This document shows positions 16,058-23,800 of a stretch of DNA of 64,000 nucleotides, one piece after another (within the stretch, counting starts at the first letter, position 1; each line of letters opens with the position of its first letter). The DNA lies in NCBI GenBank assembly GCA_937960435.1, contig CALGPN010000034.1, positions 1-64,000 on the forward strand, written 5' to 3'. Origin of the DNA: an uncultured Desulfosoma sp. Lineage in GTDB: Bacteria > Desulfobacterota > Syntrophobacteria > Syntrophobacterales > DSM-9756. A model generated the notes under the pieces. The model was not told the DNA's origin. It saw nothing but the letters and a program-made list of their open reading frames with translations, and did not search any database. Both the position numbers and the translations under genes were made by a program.

Positions 16058-17230
16058 TTACGGGCACACGGACTTATAGAATTCGAAGTCGCCCTTGTCG
16101 CTGATCTTCACCACCACGGCGCATTTGATGGGATCGCCTTCGGGCGTAAAGGTCATCATGCCGGTGATGCCGTCAAAGTCTTTGATCTGGGCCAAAGCGT
16201 TTTTGACGTTTTCCCGGTCTTTTTCGAGGTTGCCGGTGAGTCCGCCCGTGTTTTGAATGGCCTGGAGAAGCAACCGGATGGCATCCCACGTGAGGGCCGC
16301 CACATCGTCCGGGATGTAGCCGTATTTGGCGTGATACTTATCGATGAATTCCTTCGTGGCGCCCTTGGCTCCCGCGGCGGCGTAATGGGTGGTGAAATAC
16401 AGTCCCTTGCAGTCATCCCCGCACAGCTTCATGAGTTCCGCCGATCCCCAGCTGTCGCTGCCCATGATGGGTTTTTTCCAGCCGAGCTGATGGGCCTGTT
16501 TCACGATGAGGGGCACTTCGTCGTAGTATTGCGGCGTGAAAAGCACATCGGCGCCGGATTTGATGATGTTCGTCAACTGAGCGCTGAAATCCCGGTCTTT
16601 GGTGGTGAAGGTTTCAAAAGCCACCACGGATCCGGAACCGTGGATTTTTTCGAAGGCCTCCTTGAAATACTCGGCCAGGCCCTTGGGGTAGTCGCTGGCG
16701 ATGTCATAAAGCACGGCCGCCTTTTGGGCTTGAAATTCCTCGGTGGCGAACTTGGCCGCCACAGGGCCCTGGAAAGGATCCAAGAAGCAAGCCCGGAACA
16801 CATACGGGCGGTCCTTGGTCGTCTGCGGGTTGGTGGACCACGGGGAGATCATGGGGGTCTTGTACGAATTGCACACTTCGCCGGCGGGGATGGCCTGCTT
16901 GCTGGCCTGAGGGCCGATGACGGCCAGGACCTGATCCTGCGTGATGAGCTTCAAGGCGGCGGCGGTGGCCGATTCCGCCTTGGACTCGTTGTCTTCGTAG
17001 ATGAACTGCAGCTTGTAGGTTTTGTCCCCGACTTTGATGCCGCCTGCGGCGTTTACTTCCGCCAAAAGGATTTCCGCCGCGTATTTCGAGCCTTCGCCGA
17101 CTTTGGGAATATCGCCCGTGAGAGGGATGTTGAAACCGATTTTGATGGTGTCTGCGGCCCAGACGGCGGACACACAGCACACGACGGCCATTATGAGGAA
17201 CACAAAAGACAGCGGCTTTCGTTTCGACAT
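16058..17230 (-). CDS. livK: branched-chain amino acid ABC transporter substrate-binding protein
   Basis: A 390-residue periplasmic binding protein with a Sec signal peptide (MSKRKPLSFVFLIMAVVC..., cut probably after VWA). The mature part begins DTIKIGFNIPLTGDIPKVGEG, the Peripla_BP_6 pattern of LivK/AmiC-like proteins. GPQASKQAIPAGEVC forms the ligand-pocket region. ATG 17230 follows AAGGAGGG; the upstream extension to 17284 has no better site. As in other liv systems, the binding protein is first in the operon. Its ligand is inferred to be branched-chain amino acids by gene order. Confidence 0.93.
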   Translation of the reverse strand: MSKRKPLSFVFLIMAVVCCVSAVWAADTIKIGFNIPLTGDIPKVGEGSKYAAEILLAEVNAAGGIKVGDKTYKLQFIYEDNESKAESATAAALKLITQDQVLAVIGPQASKQAIPAGEVCNSYKTPMISPWSTNPQTTKDRPYVFRACFLDPFQGPVAAKFATEEFQAQKAAVLYDIASDYPKGLAEYFKEAFEKIHGSGSVVAFETFTTKDRDFSAQLTNIIKSGADVLFTPQYYDEVPLIVKQAHQLGWKKPIMGSDSWGSAELMKLCGDDCKGLYFTTHYAAAGAKGATKEFIDKYHAKYGYIPDDVAALTWDAIRLLLQAIQNTGGLTGNLEKDRENVKNALAQIKDFDGITGMMTFTPEGDPIKCAVVVKISDKGDFEFYKSVCP

Positions 17231-17361
17231 GGCGGACCCTCCTTGGCTTGAAAACTGACGGCATTTATGGGACATCTCCCACACGGCTCAAAACCTTGGG
17301 CTCTATAGCATAGGCGCGTACGTGCTTTCAATCACAAAGATTTTCGTTCAAAGGAGTTTCC

Positions 17362-17949
17362 ATGCGCATTCTTGGGATTTACGGATCACCACGACCGGGC
17401 GGCAATACGGACAGAATGTTGGACGCGTTCTTGGAAGGCGCTCGGGAGGCCGGGGCCGAGGTGGACACGGTTTACGCGAGGAAACTGGCCATGCAAGGCT
17501 GCATCGGCTGCGGCGGCTGCGATGAGACGGGCCGATGCGTGGTCCAGGACGGCATGCAGGAAGTCTACCCGCTGCTGGAAGCGGCCGAGGGCATCGTCCT
17601 GGCGTCCCCGGTGTATTTTTACAATGTAACCGGCCAGGTAAAGCTCCTGATCGACCGCAGCCAGGCCTTGTTCATGCGAAAGATCCTTGCCGAGAAGGCT
17701 CAACCCCCTTCAGCCGGCCGATCTTCTTCGGCAGGAAAGCGCGGTTTTCTTCTGAGCGCGGCGGCCACCCGAGGAAAGCGCCTTTTCGATTGCGCTCGGC
17801 TCACCTTCACCTATTTCATGGATGCGCTGGGGGGGGAGATGGTCGGCGAGCTATGCTTTCGGGAACTGGAAGGGAAAAAGGACGTGGAAAAGGACCCGCA
17901 GCTCCTGGCTCGATGCCGGGCCGAAGGAACCCGCTTCGCCACACCCTGA
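17362..17949 (+). CDS. flavodoxin-fold NAD(P)H-dependent oxidoreductase
   Basis: A 195-residue protein of the NADPH-dependent FMN reductase / iron-sulfur flavoprotein-like fold. The FMN phosphate loop GSPRPGGNTD sits at residues 8-17. A compact cysteine cluster MQGCIGCGGCDETGRC follows near residue 44, as in the Isf-like family that may carry a 4Fe-4S cluster. ASPVYFYNVTGQVKLLIDR contacts the flavin. The ATG follows AAAGGAG. It is divergent from livK and followed by pyrD on the opposite strand, so it stands alone. Confidence 0.85.
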   Translation: MRILGIYGSPRPGGNTDRMLDAFLEGAREAGAEVDTVYARKLAMQGCIGCGGCDETGRCVVQDGMQEVYPLLEAAEGIVLASPVYFYNVTGQVKLLIDRSQALFMRKILAEKAQPPSAGRSSSAGKRGFLLSAAATRGKRLFDCARLTFTYFMDALGGEMVGELCFRELEGKKDVEKDPQLLARCRAEGTRFATP

Positions 17950-17984
17950 TGCCCCCCTTGCGAGGGCGACGGCCCGGGAGTCCT

Positions 17985-18965
17985 TCATACCGGGCAGGCT
18001 TCCTCGGCGAAAGGAAATCGGCATTGGGTGTCCAGGGTGCCGATGTAGTCGGTTACGGCGCGAAGTCCTTGGGTGCGAAGAAACCTTTCGATGCCGTCCA
18101 AAATTTCCAAGGCGGCCGTAGGGCGGACGAAATTGGCGGTGCCCACCTGAACGGCGCACGCGCCCACGACCAGAAACTCCAGGGCGTCCAGAGCCGTCCG
18201 GATGCCCCCGATGCCGATGACGGGACACGAGACGGCCCGAACCACTTCGTAAACGCAGCGCAGCGCAATGGGCTTGACGGCCGGCCCGGAAAGCCCGCCG
18301 ATGATGTTGGCCAGCTTGGGCCGACGGCTGAACGGATCCACCGCCATGGCGGACACCGTGTTGATGCACGAGACAATGTCGGTTCCGGCTTCCACGACGG
18401 CCCGGGCGATCTCGGCGATGGAGGTGACATTGGGGCTGAGCTTGGTGATCAGGGGCAAGGACGTGTTCTTGCGCACTTCGGCGACCACGCGGGCGGCCGC
18501 AGCCGCGTCGGTCCCGAAGGCCATGCCGCCTTCTTTGACGTTGGGACAGCTGATGTTGATTTCCAAAGCGGCGATGCCCGCCTCAGCCGAAAGAATTCGA
18601 GCCAGCTCGCCGTATTCTTCGACGCTCTCTCCCAAAATATTGACGAGAACCACGGCGCCGCGTTTGAGAAGCGGCGGGAGTTTGTCCGTGAGGAACTTTT
18701 CCACGCCCACGTTTTCCAAACCGATGGCGTTGAGCAGCCCCGACGGGGTTTCGGCCAGCCGTGGCGGCGGATTGCCCGGGCGGGGCCTGAGGGAGATGCC
18801 TTTGACGATGACGCCGCCCAGGCGTGACAGATCCACAAAGTCGCCGAATTCCAGCCCGTAGCCGAAGGTCCCCGACGCCGTAAGCACCGGGTTGGCGAGC
18901 TTCAGAGGCCCGAGGGTGACGCGGAGGTCAGGGGCCGAGCCATGACCGGTTGGATTTTGTCCCAT
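17985..18965 (-). CDS. pyrD: dihydroorotate dehydrogenase B (NAD+), catalytic subunit
   Basis: A 326-residue class 1B enzyme that oxidises dihydroorotate to orotate in pyrimidine synthesis. The start GPLKLANPVLTASGTFGYG, the active-site Cys loop EINISCPNVKEGG and the FMN-binding GIGGIRTALDALEF are present. ATG 18965 follows AAGGA; longer starts to 19175 lie fully inside pyrK. It overlaps pyrK by 64 nt in another frame and works with it as a two-subunit enzyme. Confidence 0.94.
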   Translation of the reverse strand: MGQNPTGHGSAPDLRVTLGPLKLANPVLTASGTFGYGLEFGDFVDLSRLGGVIVKGISLRPRPGNPPPRLAETPSGLLNAIGLENVGVEKFLTDKLPPLLKRGAVVLVNILGESVEEYGELARILSAEAGIAALEINISCPNVKEGGMAFGTDAAAAARVVAEVRKNTSLPLITKLSPNVTSIAEIARAVVEAGTDIVSCINTVSAMAVDPFSRRPKLANIIGGLSGPAVKPIALRCVYEVVRAVSCPVIGIGGIRTALDALEFLVVGACAVQVGTANFVRPTAALEILDGIERFLRTQGLRAVTDYIGTLDTQCRFPFAEEACPV

Positions 18966-19783
18966 CGTATCCTTCCCGGATCGAACACAGGGCCGTCGGT
19001 GCACACATGGACGTAGCGTTCCGCCTGGGGGTCTTCCGGGTCCACGGCCGGAAGGGCGCATCCCAGACAGGCACCGATCCCGCAGGCCATCATGGACTCC
19101 AAAGACATTTCCACAAGGATGCCCCGGCCCGAAGCCCACCGGGCCAGGCTGACCTGCATGGGAAGGGAGCCGCACGCATAGAGGCGGTCGAGCGGCACCA
19201 TGCCGGTTTCATGCCGGCGCGCCAAGGCTTCGACGACCGTGGCCTGTTCGCCGGCCGAGCCGTCGTCCGTGCTCACCACGAGGGAAACGCCGAGGCGTTT
19301 GAGCGGGCTCAGGGGAACGAGTTCCGTGCGCGTCCGAGCTCCGTAAAACACGTAAAGCTGGTCCCGGTGGTTCTTGTGGGTCTTGGCGGTGAGCTCGTCC
19401 AGCAGAGCCCAAAGGGGGGCGATGCCGATGCCGCCGGCCACCAGGGCCACGGTTTCGCCGGGCCCGGAAGGCGGTGTGAAGCCGCGCCCTAGGGGGCCCA
19501 CCACGTCCAGGGTGCTTCCCGGGGGCCGCTGGGAGAGGATCCGCGTGCCTGTGCCCACAACCCGCAGCAGGATTTCGAAGAGGCCGTCGTCCTTGTGCAG
19601 GCGGTGAAAGGAAAAGGGCCGAGACAGGAGAGGATCGGAGCCTTCCGAGGCGACCCGGATCATGACGAACTGGCCCGGTCGCGCCGTGGGAACGATGCGG
19701 GGAGCGTAGAGCACCAGCCGATGGATGCCCTCGGCTTCCCTCTGTGTTTCCAAAATCTTCGCCTTTTCCAAAACCCTGGGCAC
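18902..19783 (-). CDS. pyrK: dihydroorotate dehydrogenase B, electron transfer subunit
   Basis: A 293-residue FAD and 2Fe-2S protein that passes electrons from PyrD to NAD+. FAD-binding SRPFSFHRL, the NAD-binding VALVAGGIGIAPLWALL and the cluster ligands CGIGACLGCALP with a fourth cysteine in YVHVCTDGPVFD are visible. It starts with GTG at 19783. The C-terminus extends about 20 residues into the pyrD coding region. The gene lies 21 nt after pgeF. Confidence 0.94.
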   Translation of the reverse strand: MPRVLEKAKILETQREAEGIHRLVLYAPRIVPTARPGQFVMIRVASEGSDPLLSRPFSFHRLHKDDGLFEILLRVVGTGTRILSQRPPGSTLDVVGPLGRGFTPPSGPGETVALVAGGIGIAPLWALLDELTAKTHKNHRDQLYVFYGARTRTELVPLSPLKRLGVSLVVSTDDGSAGEQATVVEALARRHETGMVPLDRLYACGSLPMQVSLARWASGRGILVEMSLESMMACGIGACLGCALPAVDPEDPQAERYVHVCTDGPVFDPGRIRWDKIQPVMARPLTSASPSGL

Positions 19784-19804
19784 GCGTGCTTACCTTCGCC
19801 GAGA

Positions 19805-20626
19805 TCAGGTGAGGCCCACGACGGCCGCCATGCGGCCCGTGGTCTTCTCCCCGCGGTAACTGAAGTATTTATCGCGCCGGCACACGGTGCACTCCCCCGC
19901 CGTGTGAATGTTTTCGGGCCGCACGCCGCAGGCCGTGAGCTGGTGCCGGCTGACGGCCCAAAAATCAAAGTAGGTGGGCCGCACCTGAAAAGTCCAGAGG
20001 TCTCGGGGAATCTCCCTCTCGAAATGGCGGAATTCGGCGCAGCAGGGCCCGAGAGACGGGCTGATGGCGGCCAGAAGATCGGCCGGACGGCACCGAAACC
20101 GCTCCGCCATCACCCGCACGGTTGCCGCCAGGATGTTTTGGACGCTCCCGCGCCAACCGCAATGGACATTGGCGATCACCCGCCGCACCGGATCCACGAG
20201 AAACACCGCTTGGCAGTCGGCGATCTTGATCATGAGGCCCACCCCGCGAGAGGCCGTCACCATGGCGTCGGCCTGGGGGCCCAGGGCGAGACGAAAGCCG
20301 TTCTCGCACCTTGTGCGGGCCTGGCCCAGGAACGCCTCATCAACGACCACCACATGGGTGCCGTGCACTTGAGAGACGGCGACCAGGGACTCCAGCCCGA
20401 CCCACGCGGCGATGCGCCGCAAGTTTTCCGTAACGGCCTCGTGGCGGTCTCCGTTGCTCAAGCCGGCGTTGAGGCTCTCATAAGGAGGCTGGCTCACGCC
20501 GCCGTGGCGCGTAAAAACCGCATGGGTGAGCCCGGGCACCGCTTCCAATGCCGGCCAAACAATAGGGTTCAACTCTCGCGGACACTCCTTTATGCGTTCC
20601 ATAGATTCTGCGTTCAGCCGATCCAT
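19805..20626 (-). CDS. pgeF: multi-copper polyphenol oxidase / peptidoglycan editing factor PgeF (YfiH family)
   Basis: A 273-residue YfiH-family protein. Diagnostic parts are TRHGGVSQPPYESLN, SQVHGTHV, KIADCQAVFLVDP and NVHCGWRGSVQNIL, with SLGPCCAEF near the C-terminal third. Homologues remove mis-incorporated L-Ser from the peptidoglycan precursor, and some act on purine nucleosides. ATG 20626 follows AAGGG; a second ATG lies eight codons further in. It is upstream of pyrK in the same direction. Confidence 0.9.
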   Translation of the reverse strand: MDRLNAESMERIKECPRELNPIVWPALEAVPGLTHAVFTRHGGVSQPPYESLNAGLSNGDRHEAVTENLRRIAAWVGLESLVAVSQVHGTHVVVVDEAFLGQARTRCENGFRLALGPQADAMVTASRGVGLMIKIADCQAVFLVDPVRRVIANVHCGWRGSVQNILAATVRVMAERFRCRPADLLAAISPSLGPCCAEFRHFEREIPRDLWTFQVRPTYFDFWAVSRHQLTACGVRPENIHTAGECTVCRRDKYFSYRGEKTTGRMAAVVGLT

Positions 20627-20826
20627 CCGGCACCCTTAGGATAGTGAGGCGCCCTCCGTTGTCCACTCAAAAATCGAGCAGTGCCCGCCCGGGGCCCCAT
20701 TGGAAGGGCGCCGGGTCGTCGGGGAAAGATCGGCCGAGGTGGACAGGGACCGCGCGAAGTCTTAAGAGGAACGTGCGGGTAAGCATGTCGAATGTCTCCC
20801 GATTAGGGGAAAAGGAGCAGGAAGAG

Positions 20827-21333
20827 ATGACCGAAGGATTGCAAGTGAAACCGTGCATGAAGGTGACCATCGCTTTTCAACTGAAGACCGTCTCGCCGGA
20901 CGGGACGGTGAGGGAGGCGCCTCCCGGGTCCTGCACGTTCGTCTACGGCGTGGATGTGCAATACCCTTCTGTGGAAGCCGCGCTGATGAACAAGCGGGTG
21001 GGGGATCGGGTCTCGGTTTATGTGCCGCCGGAAGAGATTTTCGGTCCCTACGACCCGGAGCTGGTGCGGGAATTGCCCCGCAGCGACTACAAACCGGAGC
21101 GGCTCAAGGTCGGCAAGGTCTATCGAGAGATGCGCAATCGATCCCTGGTGGAATTCCTAGTGCGGGATCTTCGAGACGATGTCGTCGTCGCGGACTTCAA
21201 CCGGCCGGGGGCGGGCACCTATGCGGAATTCGACATCGAGGTCACCGACATTTGTGAAGCCTCTCAAAAAGAATTGCGGCCGTCGTGCGCCGGGGGCGGA
21301 CGGTTGGTGTTTTACCCCCAAAATTCGGCTTGA
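20827..21333 (+). CDS. FKBP-type peptidyl-prolyl cis-trans isomerase, SlyD-like
   Basis: A 168-residue protein of the SlyD-type FKBP family. The FKBP core starts KVTIAFQLKTVSPDGTV, and the insert-in-flap region PEEIFGPYDPELVRELPRSDY is SlyD-like. The SlyD metal-binding His-rich tail is absent. ATG 20827 is preferred because GGAGCAGGAAGAG precedes it; an in-frame ATG at 20785 lacks a good site. The attenuator-controlled operon starts right after its stop. Confidence 0.82.
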   Translation: MTEGLQVKPCMKVTIAFQLKTVSPDGTVREAPPGSCTFVYGVDVQYPSVEAALMNKRVGDRVSVYVPPEEIFGPYDPELVRELPRSDYKPERLKVGKVYREMRNRSLVEFLVRDLRDDVVVADFNRPGAGTYAEFDIEVTDICEASQKELRPSCAGGGRLVFYPQNSA

Positions 21334-21357
21334 CACATCGAGAAACGTCCCTGTAAA
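21330..21357 (+). promoter_or_regulatory. sigma-70-like promoter of the aromatic compound operon
   Basis: TTGACA at 21330-21335 and TGTAAA at 21352-21357 are separated by 16 nt. Transcription would start near 21364, giving a leader of about 250 nt before the first structural gene. The -35 is perfect and the -10 matches at 4 of 6 positions. Confidence 0.65.
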
Positions 21358-21411
21358 CAGGGTGCTGAAGCAATCCGCGGGCAGCGGAACCGACAGGGCC
21401 GGAGGGCGAGC

Positions 21412-21486
21412 GTGAAAAATCGGATCGAATGCTGCTATTCCTATTATTACGGCTACGGCTACCTGAGGCGGTCTGCCCGTCGATAA
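21412..21486 (+). CDS. tyrosine-rich leader peptide (attenuation)
   Basis: A 24-codon ORF starts with GTG, 5 nt after the strong ribosome binding site GGAGGG (21401-21406), and stops at TAA 21484-21486. Residues 7-17 read CCYSYYYGYGY: six Tyr codons in nine (21436-21462), preceded by two Cys codons. The peptide then reads LRRSARR. Such short, codon-biased ORFs before a terminator are the hallmark of ribosome-mediated attenuation (trp, his, phe, leu leaders). The Tyr run ends 6 nt before the antiterminator segment at 21468, so a ribosome stalled for Tyr-tRNA would leave that segment free, while one reaching the stop would cover it. The GTG frame is chosen over a Leu-rich shifted frame because it has both the ribosome binding site and the stop. 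Confidence 0.82.
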   Translation: MKNRIECCYSYYYGYGYLRRSARR

Positions 21487-21550
21487 TGTCGACGATCCGC
21501 CGAGTCGGCCGTGGGCAGACCGCAGAGCAGGGTTTGCCCACGGCTTTTTT
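21467..21550 (+). promoter_or_regulatory. attenuator: pause hairpin, antiterminator and terminator T1
   Basis: Three exclusive structures are visible. A pause hairpin pairs GGCGG (21467-21471) with CCGCC (21497-21501), with inner GTCGA/TCGAC (21479-21483 and 21489-21493). The antiterminator pairs GCGGTCTGCCC (21468-21478) with GGGCAGACCGC (21513-21523), a perfect 11-bp match. The terminator pairs GCCGTGGGCAGACC (21508-21521) with GGTTTGCCCACGGC (21531-21544), 14 bp with one G-U, followed by six T. Antiterminator and terminator share 21513-21521 and cannot form together. Confidence 0.85.
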
Positions 21551-21555
21551 GTTGG

Positions 21556-21586
21556 GGTCGTGGGATGTTCCCACGACCTTTTTTTT
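21556..21586 (+). terminator. second tandem intrinsic terminator T2 in the leader
   Basis: GGTCGTGGGA (21556-21565) pairs perfectly with TCCCACGACC (21569-21578) around a 3-nt loop and is followed by eight T. It lies only 26 nt before the ATG of the binding protein gene. The 3' arm of T1 (CCCACGGC, 21537-21544) can also pair with its 5' arm (GTCGTGGG, 21557-21564). Confidence 0.85.
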
Positions 21587-21612
21587 CACTCTGGGTGCAG
21601 GAGGAGGACGGC

Positions 21613-22794
21613 ATGAAGGCGAAGTCTCGATGGGTTGCAGGTGTGGTGGGCATGGCGATGGCGTTGTCCTGGGCCGCAGGCGTTTTCGCTCCGGCGCGCG
21701 CCCAAGCCGGCACGGAGCCCTACAAGGTGGGGGCGGTTTTTGCCATCACGGGAACAGCCTCTTTCCTCGGGGAACCGGAAAAGAAGACGGCTGAAATGAT
21801 CGCCGAGGAGATCAACGCCCAAGGGGGGATCAACGGCCATCCTTTGCAGCTGATCATCTACGATGACGAAAGCGATGCGACCAAGAGCACCTTGGCGGTC
21901 AAAAAACTTATCAAGACGGATCAAGTGCCGGTCATCATCGGGCCGACTCAGAGCGACGCCAGCTTGGCCGTGGCCCCCATCGCCGAAGAGGCGCAAGTGC
22001 CCCTCATTTCCTGCGCCGCCAGCTACAAGATCGTGGAACCCGTCTCGGAACGCCGCTGGGTCTTCAAAGTGGCCGGATCGGACAAGCACGTGGTGGGCAA
22101 GATGTACGACTACATGAAAGCCAAAGGCATCACCAAGATCGGCATCATGACGGCTTCCACGGGATTCGGGGCCAGCGGCCGTGAGGAGCTCTTGCGTCTC
22201 GCCCCCGAATATGGCATCACCGTGCTCGCCGACGAACGCTACGGCCCCAAAGACACGGACCTCACCGCCCAGCTGACCAAGATGCGGGAAGCCAAGGTGG
22301 AAGCCATCGTCAATTGGTCCGTCGGGCCGACTCAGGTGCTGGCCGTCAAGGCGTGGCGGGACCTTAAGATGGACAACATCCCGCTGTACCAGAGCCATGG
22401 TTTCGGCAGTCGGAAAAACATCGAGCTGGCCGGCGGGGCGGCGGAGGGCGTGTTGTTGCCCTTGGCGCGCGTCAATGTGGGGCCGCTCCTTCCCGACACG
22501 CAACCGCAAAAGAAGGTGATCATGGCCTACACTCAGGCCTATGAAAAGAAGTACAACGAGCCGGTCTCCTCTTTCGGCGGTCATGCCTGGGATTCCTTGC
22601 ACCTGGCCGTGGCGGCGCTCAAAGCCGTGGGACCGGACCCGGCGAAGATCCGGGACTTTCTGGAAAACACCAAGGGGTTCGTGGGGCAGCACGGCATCTT
22701 CAATTTCTCGCCCCAGGACCATAACGGGTTGAGCAAAGACGATTTGGAAATGGTCGTGGTGAAAAACGGCGATTGGGCTCTCGCCCCCTGGTAA
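21613..22794 (+). CDS. ABC transporter substrate-binding protein (LivJ/Peripla_BP_6 family), first gene of the attenuated operon
   Basis: A 393-residue periplasmic binding protein with a signal peptide ending near ARAQA. The mature part starts YKVGAVFAITGTASFLGEPEKKTAEM, the Peripla_BP_6 pattern. IIGPTQSDASLAVAPIAEE and GFGASGREEL line the ligand cleft. The ATG at 21613 follows CAGGAGGAGG. By family it would bind a hydrophobic or aromatic amino acid or carboxylate. Its place behind a Tyr-codon attenuator and before phenylacetate-CoA ligase and iorAB suggests aromatic amino acids or arylacetates rather than branched-chain amino acids. That assignment is inference. Confidence 0.9.
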   Translation: MKAKSRWVAGVVGMAMALSWAAGVFAPARAQAGTEPYKVGAVFAITGTASFLGEPEKKTAEMIAEEINAQGGINGHPLQLIIYDDESDATKSTLAVKKLIKTDQVPVIIGPTQSDASLAVAPIAEEAQVPLISCAASYKIVEPVSERRWVFKVAGSDKHVVGKMYDYMKAKGITKIGIMTASTGFGASGREELLRLAPEYGITVLADERYGPKDTDLTAQLTKMREAKVEAIVNWSVGPTQVLAVKAWRDLKMDNIPLYQSHGFGSRKNIELAGGAAEGVLLPLARVNVGPLLPDTQPQKKVIMAYTQAYEKKYNEPVSSFGGHAWDSLHLAVAALKAVGPDPAKIRDFLENTKGFVGQHGIFNFSPQDHNGLSKDDLEMVVVKNGDWALAPW

Positions 22795-22892
22795 CCTGAA
22801 TTCTGCGGCAAACGGAGCCGGCGTGGGGGCTGTCGCCGTGCCCGCACGCCGGCTCCAGGCCTGAATAGGCCGACGAAAGGACGCACCTTTCC

Positions 22893-23795
22893 ATGGCGGA
22901 TATTTTTCACGGCGCGGCGTGGCTCCAATACGCCCTAGGCGGTTTGACCATCGGCGCCATCTACGCCCTTGTGGCCCTCGGCTACAACATCATTTACAAC
23001 GTGACGGAAATCATCAATTTCGCCCAAGGCGAATTCGTCATGTTGGGGGGGTTGTTCGGGGTTTTCTATTACCAAACCTGCGGACTGCCCCTCGGGCCGG
23101 CGTTGCTCGCAGCCGTGGCGACGGTGGCCCTCGTGGGGCTGCTCCTGGAACGCTATGTCATCCGCCGGGCACGGCACGCCACGGTTCTTTCCATGATCAT
23201 CGTCACCATCGCCTTTTCCATTCTTCTCAAAGGCGGCGCCATGCTGGCCTGGGGAAAAGACCCTTACCGGCTGCCGCCCTTCAGCCGAAGCGGCGCGTTC
23301 TTGTGGCACGGCGTGGCCGTGCAACCCCAGGCGCTATGGGTCTTGGGGATCGGCGCCGTGGTCGTGGGCGCACTTACGGTGTTCTTCCGCACCTCCTTTT
23401 ACGGCAAGGCCATGTTGGCCTGCGCGGACAATGCCGACGCCGCCCGTCTGACGGGCATTCCCGTGCGGACCATGGTGCTCCTGTCCTTCGGGTTGAGCGC
23501 CGCCGTGGGGGCTGTGGCCGGCGTGTCCATTTGTCCCATCACCTTGATGGAATACGACCGCGGTGCGCTTCTGGGGCTCAAAGGCTTCGGCGCGGCCGTG
23601 CTGGGCGGACTGGGCCAGTTCTACGGGGCCCTCGTGGCGGGCATCGTCCTGGGTTTGGCCGAGTCGTTCTGCGCCGGGTACGTCTCCTCAGGGTACAAGG
23701 ACGCCGTCGCCCTCGTTCTTCTGATGCTGGCCTTGTTCTTCAAGCCGGAGGGCCTTTTCGGGAGTAAAGAAGCCGCCGGGCTCAAGAGGTTCTAG
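22893..23795 (+). CDS. ABC transporter permease, LivH-like
   Basis: A 300-residue inner-membrane permease. The LivH motif GAIYALVALGYNIIYNVTEIINFAQGEF is split over residues 21-48, and the loop GLGQFYGALVAGI near residue 245 marks the ATPase-coupling region. It lies 98 nt after the binding protein gene and 5 nt before livM. It is clearly diverged from the LivH encoded at 14766, so the two transporters are not a recent duplication. Confidence 0.92.
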   Translation: MADIFHGAAWLQYALGGLTIGAIYALVALGYNIIYNVTEIINFAQGEFVMLGGLFGVFYYQTCGLPLGPALLAAVATVALVGLLLERYVIRRARHATVLSMIIVTIAFSILLKGGAMLAWGKDPYRLPPFSRSGAFLWHGVAVQPQALWVLGIGAVVVGALTVFFRTSFYGKAMLACADNADAARLTGIPVRTMVLLSFGLSAAVGAVAGVSICPITLMEYDRGALLGLKGFGAAVLGGLGQFYGALVAGIVLGLAESFCAGYVSSGYKDAVALVLLMLALFFKPEGLFGSKEAAGLKRF

Positions 23796-23800
23796 GGGTC

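Noticed and set aside
21429-21794. Leucine-rich alternative leader frame (MLLFLLLRLRL) over the same leader
   Set aside because: It comes from reading the Tyr codons one base later. It has no ribosome binding site before ATG 21429 and no stop before the structural gene, while the Tyr frame has both.
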